From contig OY987298.1 in NCBI GenBank assembly GCA_963920635.1, positions 34,565,787 through 34,629,786 on the forward strand: a stretch of DNA of 64,000 nucleotides, given 5' to 3'. Each line of letters opens with the position of its first letter. Position 1 is the stretch's first letter. The DNA comes from Pseudeuparius sepicola. Lineage: Eukaryota; Arthropoda; Insecta; Coleoptera; Anthribidae. A program made the translations under genes and the position numbers. This document shows positions 57,879-64,000 of this stretch, piece after piece. The notes under the pieces were generated by a model. It was not told where the DNA came from. It ran no database searches and saw nothing but the letters and a program-made list of their open reading frames with translations.

Positions 57879-60800
57879 CTACAATTTAAAGCAATACATA
57901 TTTCGTGGTTTGTAAAATTTACTATACCAGACACGTTAGTAATAATTACAATAATTTTTTATTTGTTTCCTGGTAGATTTTTTCAAATTAATAACGAATT
58001 TCCTGGGGTTTTTCTACCAAATATATATATATATTTTTTATCAATACATCTTCGTAACTACGTACGTTTCAGCTTTGTTAGCCATCATCAGGTTACAATA
58101 TTACATGTTAAAAACAGTTTAAAATATCTAAAAGAGAAACGAAACCTTTAGAAATTTTTTTCCTTTATACAATTTTCTTTTCTTATATTAAGTACAGATC
58201 CATATAATTATTATTTTTTTTATAAACTTGTTAAAATTTGTTAAACGTATTTATACAAAAATTACAAAACATATTTAATGTTTTCCCTGTTATGATACTT
58301 ACAGATCCTCAATTTACATCTGTCAAACAGTTGGAAAAGTTGCAATGTAGATTTTTTACGAATTAAATTACATCTTTGTCAGATCTAAGTTTATAAAATT
58401 TTTAAAAAATTTTGTGTTATTTTGTCGAAGATATATTTGGAAATGCGGCAGTCAGTTCCACATTTCATACAAAAAACGGCTGGTTGAGTATTTTTTTTAA
58501 GTATAGTAGGAGAAACGTAATTTCAGAATATGGTAAGATTTATAGTATTTTGTTGTTTTTTAATGTGTATCATTTCAAAGATATTTCGTTTGAGATAGTC
58601 TTTTTCTTTGCATAATATTTCAGCATTCTTAAAATCAAAATTGTGGGAGTTATGAACTGCATGTTTACAGAGTACAGTAGAATTTTCATTTTTATTTTTT
58701 ATATCGTATTGATGTTTGTATATTCTTTTCTTTAAGTATTGTCTAGTCTGGCCAATATAAGAAGATGGACAATTTAAACATTTAATCTTATAGATGATAT
58801 TTGTTTGAAATTCATTGGTGATTTTTGGTTTGAGGTTAGAGAAGAATTTTTTTGTATTATTTTGGTTTTTGTGGGCAATTTGAACATTGTGATCTTTAAA
58901 AATTTTCGTAATAGGTTCGGAGACGTCTCTGACATAAGGCATGGAGATAAATTTTTTTAGTGAACTAGAGGGACCCGAAGTATCTGTCTGATTGTAGATC
59001 TTGTGAATTCGTTTTCTTATCATGGGTTTGAAAAAAGATTCAGGGTAATTTTTTTTTTTTGAGGGTATTATGAATTTTTTTAAGATTGTCAGGTCTAAAT
59101 TTCTCATGTGAAAGAATGATTGCACGGTCAGTAAGGCTATTAATCACGCTTTTTTTGTACGAGATAGGGACATTTGAGTCAAAGTTTAAGTATCTTTCAG
59201 ACCATATATCTTTATTAACCCAATTTGTGAATATGTTTCCATTATTATTGTAAGAAATAGTGAGATCTAAGAAATTTAAGGAGTTATTTTTCTCTTTTTC
59301 TAAAGTAAATTTTAAACGGGGATAAAAATTATTAAATTTATTGAAAGTGTTTTCAAGTTCATTTTTATTTATACACAATATGCAATCATCAACAAATCTC
59401 TTGTAAAAATGGGGTTTTATTTGTAAATCATCCAAAACCTTTGTCTCAAGTTCCTCCATAACAAGATTAGCTATAGTAGAAGAAAGGGGGGGATCCCATT
59501 GCAGTGCCATATATTTGAGAAAAAAATTCATTGTTAAATTGAAAAAAGTAGAGTTAAGACAAAATTTTGCACCGATTAAAAATTCATCTAAAGGGAGTGT
59601 AGTGTACTCTTCGATTACATTCCATTTCTTTTCGATACATTCTATTGCGAGTTCAATGGGTACATTTGTAAATAGTGAGGTAACGTCAAAAGATACAAGG
59701 ATATGGTTTTTTGGGATGCATTTATTCTTTATGAATTTTTGAAAATCCTATCATGGTAAAATGATGAATTTATTAAATGATACTACCACTTACAAAAAAG
59801 AACAAAATAATCCTATTCAAAATAAATTGAATAAGATTGTGTTGAGATGGTTTAATTGCGGATTGATCGAAACTAAAATAAAAAAACTCTTTAACTTGCT
59901 ATAATGGCCAACCACCATACTTTTATGGATTACCTAAATTGCATAAAACGGGTATACCGCTACGACCAATAGTTTCAAATGTTGACTCCCCAACATACAA
60001 TCTTTCAAATTTTTTTTCAAAAATAATTTCCAATATTCTAGGTAAAAACCAATTTCATATCAAAGATTCCTGGGATTTTCAAAAATTCATAAAGAATAAA
60101 TGCCTCCCAAAAAAAACATATCCTTGTCTCTTTTGACGTTACCTCACTATTTACAAATGTACCCATTGAACTCGCAATAGAACGTATCGAAAAGAAATGG
60201 AATGTAATCAAAGAGTACACTACACTCCCTTTAGATGAATTTTTAATTGGTGCAAAATTTTGTCTTAACTCTACTTTTTTTCAATTTAACAATGAATTTT
60301 TTTCTGAAATATATGGCACTGCAATGGGATCCCCCCCTTTCTTCTACTATAGCTAATCTTGTTATGGAGGAACTTGAGACAAAGGTTTTGGATGATTTAC
60401 AAATAAAACCCCATTTTTACAAGAGATTTGTTGATGATTGCATATTGTGTATAAATAAAAATGAACTTGAAAACACTTTCAATAAATTTAATAATTTTCA
60501 TCCCCGTTTAAAATTTACTTTAGAAAAAGAGAAAAATAACTCCTTAAATTTCTTAGATCTCAGTATTTCTTACAATAATAATGGAAACATATTCACAAAT
60601 TGGTTTAATAAAGCTATATGGTCTGAAAGATACTTAAAGTTTGACTCAAATGTCCCTATCTCGTACAAAAAAGCGTGATTAATAGCCTTACTGACCGTGC
60701 AATCATTCTTTCAGATGAGAAATTTAGACCTGACAATCTTGAAAAAATTCATAATACCCTCAAAAAAAAATTACCCTGAATCTTTTTTCAAGCCCATTAT

Positions 60801-63206
60801 AAGAAAACGAATTCATAAGATCTACAATCAGACAGATACTTCGGGTCCCTCTAGTTCACTTAAAAAATTTATCTCCATGCCTTATGTCAGAGGCGTCTCC
60901 GAACCTATTACGAAAATTTTTAAAGATCACAATGTTCAAATTGCCTACAAAAACCAAAATAATACAAAAAAATTCTTCTCTAACCTCAAACCAAAAATCA
61001 CCAATGAATTTCAAACAAATATCATCTATAAGATTAAATGTTTAAATTGTCCATCTTCTTATATTGGCCAGACTAGACAATACTTAAAGAAAAGAATATA
61101 CAAACATCAATACGATATAAAAAATAAAAATGAAAATTCTACTGCCCTCTGTAAACATGCAGTTGATAACTCCCACAATTTTGATTTTAAGAATGCTGAA
61201 ATATTATGCAAAGAAAAAGACTATCTCAAACGAAATATCTTTGAAATGATACACATTAAAAAACAACAAAATACTATAAATTTTAGAACTGACACTGATG
61301 GACTCTCACACATTTATCATAATTTAATTACATAAATTTCTTCTTGACTATTATAAAATAGTTGATAGGGGGTTTTGCTTGTTTTTGGTATTTTAATATT
61401 TGGGTTCTTGCATTTTACATACTAGTTGCCTCTTTTATGTATATATACCTTTTTGCTTACATTGTATAAAAGATTTTTACCATATTCTGAAATTACGTTT
61501 CTCCTACTATACTTAAAAAAAATACTCAACCAGCCGTTTTTTGTATGAAATGTGGAACTGCCTGCCGCATTTCCAAATATATCTTCGACAAAATAACACA
61601 AAATTTTTTAAAAATTTTATAAACTTAGATCTGACAAAGATGTAATTTAATTCGTAAAAAATATACATTGCAACTTTTCCAACTGTTTGACAGATGTAAA
61701 TTGAGGATCTGTAAGTATCATAACAGGGAAAACATTATATATGTTTTGTAATTTTTGTATAAATACCTTTAACAAATTTTAACAAATTTATAAAAAAAAT
61801 ACAAATTATATGGATCTGTACTTAATATAAGAAAAGAAAATTTTATAAAGGAAAAAAAATTCTAAAGGTTTCGTTTCTCTTTTAGATATTTTAAACTGTT
61901 TTTAACATGTAATATATAATACAAAGCTGAAACGTACGTAGTTACGAAGATGTATTGATAATATATATAATCAATACATCAATCAATCAATACATATATA
62001 TATAAAATATAATATAAAACCCCAGGAAATTCGTTATTAATTACAATAATGTAGATTTAAATGGCCAATAAAGGTAGTAGGAAGGTATATGCTGGGAACT
62101 ATATAGGAAGGTAATTGGGTTTGTTTTTCATGAAAATAATAATTAATAACTGCAGTGTAAGACACGTTTGATGCACTTTAGGAAGACTCTTACCGTATTC
62201 AGCTACGAAGTTTCCTTTTCCATTGATCGTATAATTCAAAACGGTTCCCTTAACACTGTACTGCCCCTTTTGGATCAATTTTGGAACAACGTTAGAAAAA
62301 GACAATATACCTTTTTCTACGTCTAAACTAAAAAAACAAATGAAATTGAGAGATGGATTGTACACATGATATTTCTCCTGTAAATAGAAACACATTAGCA
62401 AAAGAAATACCGGATGTCCCATTTTATTGCATTATCCAGTTAAAATCCACAAGAAATAGCCGGCTCAGAAGAAATCAAATACAAATTGTTTAAATAAGGC
62501 CATTCAAAGATCAAGTCTATTTTAATAGAAACATATTTATATTTTATATTTCCAGATTTGATGCACCTTCATATTTTGTACTTTCTTTTGCTCGTTTTCG
62601 AAATTTGTTGATCAAATTTTGTTTTTCGCACATTTGAAACCTACTTACTGTGCATTTTTTACTCGTCCGGTATTTAATCCGATAAGTTCAGAATCTTTGT
62701 AACGTTGGGGTACAAGTACAGCAGACTTTCCACCACAGATATTAAGTTCGTTTACTGTTAAGGGGTTTATAGATGGTATATTAAGCATTTTGTTTCCTGC
62801 AAAAAGGAAAATTAAATTCTTGGAAATGAGGAAATGCTTATTTCACCTGGTCCTAGTATCTTCAGAGCTTCTTCAATCGCGATTGCGAGGCAGGCGTCAT
62901 CACCACGACGGCATTTTCTAAATAGTCTATGATCTAGAAACAAACGAATATAAATTAAAGTTGTTAAACACACCAGTATAGGTACTTTTCTTCGACAATA
63001 ATATGGAAATAAGTATATTTATGTATCGACAAAGAAGTTGTGCTGTGGAGACAAATTATATGTTTGAATTTTATACATTCAGTGTGAAACTATATTCCGA
63101 TTTTTCCGGAAATAAAATTCAAAATCCACTCACCTCTATCTTGGAGATGTGCTTCAGATGTCAATGTGGCAACAATAGCTGGAATTATTAAGAATGATGA
63201 ATACAT
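57574..63206 (-). CDS. gene C: takeout-like / JHBP-domain secreted protein (5 exons, 248 aa)
   Basis: Third paralog, also a predicted secreted carrier of hydrophobic ligands. Exons: 63134-63206, 62847-62933, 62649-62796, 62194-62327, 57574-57878; 747 nt with no internal stop, all junctions GT-AG. Signal peptide MYSSFLIIPAIVATLTS; Cys32 and Cys39 are the conserved pair. Exon 5 has SYENLVDGNPELSKK and ends VFGQVPLKEFYVQ. Compared with A and B, the conserved NYARGY stretch is replaced by KFGWSI. It is the most compact gene except for intron 4 (4.3 kb), which holds an inverted pair of Penelope-like elements and a hammerhead ribozyme in the sense direction. Upstream TATA box and 5' leader resemble gene A. 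Confidence 0.92.
58053..58097 (-). ncRNA. hammerhead ribozyme (Penelope-type, short helix III)
   Basis: All core elements occur in order on the minus strand. Stem I strand TGTAAC (58097-58092); core box CTGATGA (58091-58085); helix II GGC with GCT closing a 7-nt loop; box GAA (58070-58068); helix III ACG-TA-CGT (58067-58060); cleavage base A (58059); and the second stem I strand GTTACG (58058-58053), which pairs with the first. Short helix III is typical of hammerheads described in Penelope-like elements. It is sense to gene C, about 175 nt upstream of exon 5. Activity is not shown. Confidence 0.8.
58523..59742 (-). pseudogene. Penelope-like RT + GIY-YIG, left copy (5'-truncated)
   Basis: Reads from VSFDVTSLFTNVPIELAIE (near 59700) through the catalytic block KRFVDDCILCINKNE (about 59400) to the GIY-YIG part (IYKIKCLNCPSSYIGQTRQY, about 58730-58800) and KHAVHNSHNF. 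Two frame breaks: a seven-C run at about 59487-59493 inside the GTAMGSPLSS motif, and an enlarged A-run near 59055. The copy starts abruptly at about 59750. Confidence 0.88.
59761..61335 (+). pseudogene. Penelope-like RT + GIY-YIG, right copy
   Basis: Starts with the Penelope N-terminal style DTTTYKKEQNNPIQNKLNKI (about 59780), then FYGLPKLHKTGIPLRPIVSN, the catalytic KRFVDDCILCINKNE (about 60425) and GIY-YIG IYKIKCLNCPSSYIGQTRQY (about 61025-61085). Ends HIYHNLIT at 61335. Frame breaks: near 59905, near 60118, in the seven-C run at 60331-60337 (shared with the left copy), and a one-base loss near 60672. Not functional as it stands. Confidence 0.88.
61910..61946 (+). ncRNA. broken hammerhead ribozyme remnant
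   Basis: The right arm keeps the GAAACGTACGTAGTTACG half (61929-61946), but the stem I strand and CTGATGA core are missing and replaced by ATATAAT. Compared with 58053-58097 this is a small deletion through the catalytic core. Confidence 0.75.
62194..62327 (-). CDS. gene C exon 4
   Basis: 134 nt, encoding LDVEKGILSFSNVVPKLIQK and continuing to NFVAEYG. Acceptor TTTTTTAG, donor GTAAGA. Confidence 0.92.
62649..62796 (-). CDS. gene C exon 3
   Basis: 148 nt, encoding NKMLNIPSINPLTVNELNIC and continuing to RVKNA. Acceptor TTGCAG, donor GTAAGT. Confidence 0.9.
62847..62933 (-). CDS. gene C exon 2 (Cys pair)
   Basis: Encodes HRLFRKCRRGDDACLAIAIE and the following helix. Acceptor TTTCTAG, donor GTGAAA. 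Intron 2 is 50 nt. Confidence 0.9.
63134..63206 (-). CDS. gene C exon 1 (signal peptide)
   Basis: 24 codons plus one base, donor GTGAGT. Start MYSSFLI shared with gene A. Confidence 0.88.
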
Positions 63207-63290
63207 CGGAAAGCTAAATAATTAAATCACTGATTATCGTTTAAAGAAATCCCAAATATAAAGGGTTAAGTAGAAAATATTCCAGAAATA

Positions 63291-63298
63291 CTTATATA
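63291..63298 (-). promoter_or_regulatory. TATA box of gene C
   Basis: TATATAAG on the minus strand, about 90 nt before the ATG. The leader shares GATTTAATTATT with gene A. Confidence 0.55.
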
Positions 63299-63309
63299 TG
63301 GTAGGTACG

Positions 63310-64000
63310 CGGCTACGAAGTAAAATGACTTTTATGTATAGGTATATGTTGTGCACGTGTATGGTTTTATATACGAGTAGTACCCATACTTAAGAACAAG
63401 TATTTAAAATATTTAAAATGAACGAAGTAACATTTTGCATATTTTAATTGATGTTCCTAATTCCATATACAGGGTGACTGAAAATGTTTTGATAGTATTG
63501 AGTCGTGGCGATAATAAGAAACAACAAATTCAGAGCGATAGGTACTGTAACCACCCACAAAAAATTGAAGGTTTAATAATTAGTTCACAAATAAGATACA
63601 AAAGAAAATATACAAAAAATATATATACAAAGAAATAACTTTAACAGGGGATAGAAAAAGTCATTAAGTTAAAAACTTTATGTAAACAAAGGTCAGAAAG
63701 GACTTGATTGCCGAGATGCAAGGTTAAAGTTTCCAAAACACTTTCGTTTAACTCTTTCTTGTATCGTGGCTATTGAGTTGCATTTTTCGGAAAAATTTAA
63801 TTTGAAAGAAAAAAATGCTTTTTGATGAGCTAACTTTGTGTAGGTATACATTTGAGATCCATGGCATACTTTCCGAGATATTAAAAAAAAAACGAAAATC
63901 GCAGTATTTCTTCGGCTTGTAACTTTTTTGATTAAAGAGTTACCGAAAAATTCTAAATGATATTTGTGGGTAAAACTGTTAGCATCATCAGACTTAATCA
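63310..64000. other. upstream of gene C; start of a mariner-like element at 63471
   Basis: ACAGGGTGACTGAAAATG at 63471, preceded by TA, looks like a mariner/MITE end whose partner lies outside the window. No gene is recognised. Confidence 0.4.

Larger units (their letters stand above)
57956..62037. mobile_element. head-to-head inverted pair of Penelope-like elements in gene C intron 4
   Basis: The left arm (58014-59750, minus) and right arm (about 60070-61990, plus) are inverted near-copies. The right arm also has about 310 bp of additional 5' sequence (59752-60070) lying between them. A 13-bp direct repeat TAATTACAATAAT flanks the whole unit (57943-57955, 62038-62050) and may be its target duplication. 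The last bases overlap a short terminal inverted match, so the exact edge is uncertain. Both arms keep an RT and a GIY-YIG domain, typical of Penelope-like elements. Confidence 0.85.

Noticed and set aside
1..64000. tRNA, rRNA or CRISPR arrays
   Set aside because: No cloverleaf with A/B boxes, no rRNA-like conserved sequence and no regularly spaced repeats were found on reading; CRISPR is not expected in an insect nuclear genome.

Overview
The window is AT-rich insect nuclear DNA. It has introns with GT-AG splice sites, three genes of the insect takeout / juvenile-hormone-binding-protein (JHBP) family, and a very heavy load of insect-type transposons (Tc1/mariner, hAT, pogo-like, Mutator-like and P-like elements, Penelope-like and Ty3/Gypsy retroelements). 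I cannot name the species or order from the sequence; it looks like a large, repeat-bloated insect genome.

The host genes form a tandem array of three takeout-like genes, all on the minus strand. Each has five coding exons that I could place to the base: gene C (63206 to 57574, 248 aa), gene B (53092 to 30130, 249 aa) and gene A (19212 to 5615, 251 aa). Exon phases are identical in all three. Exons 3 (148 nt) and 4 (134 nt) have the same length in every copy, and every model gives one open frame from signal peptide to stop. Only intron 2 stays small (50-61 nt in all three). The other introns have been filled to various degrees by mobile elements, so about 2.2 kb of coding sequence is spread over about 58 kb. 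The products should be secreted carriers of small hydrophobic ligands.

Layout. 1-5.6 kb: a possible start of another minus-strand gene at the edge, a palindromic THAP-containing (P-like) element, and a long-TIR MITE. 5.6-19.2 kb: gene A; intron 4 holds an old MITE split by a 2.6-kb mariner and a second MITE, and intron 1 holds a 2.4-kb Mutator-like element and several smaller repeats. 19.4-30 kb: intergenic, with a dead hAT carrying two nested MITEs, a TTAA-flanked palindrome and a second, inverted Mutator-like copy with a three-level nest. 30.1-53.1 kb: gene B, whose introns hold fold-back elements, a mariner remnant, Gypsy fragments, an 8-bp-TSD element, a pogo-like element with a nested MITE, and a truncated Penelope-like element. 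53.1-57.5 kb: intergenic, dominated by a 2.2-kb palindromic element. 57.6-63.2 kb: gene C, whose intron 4 contains a head-to-head inverted pair of Penelope-like elements.

The most notable observations are: (1) a complete hammerhead ribozyme fold in the Penelope-like arm lying sense to gene C, about 175 nt upstream of its last exon, while the opposite arm has lost the catalytic core; (2) a mariner element that carries an inverted copy of part of its own transposase gene, giving it self-complementary transposase RNA; (3) two Mutator-like elements, each with a perfect 9-bp target duplication, and several nested insertions whose order can be read directly; (4) a GC splice donor in gene B.
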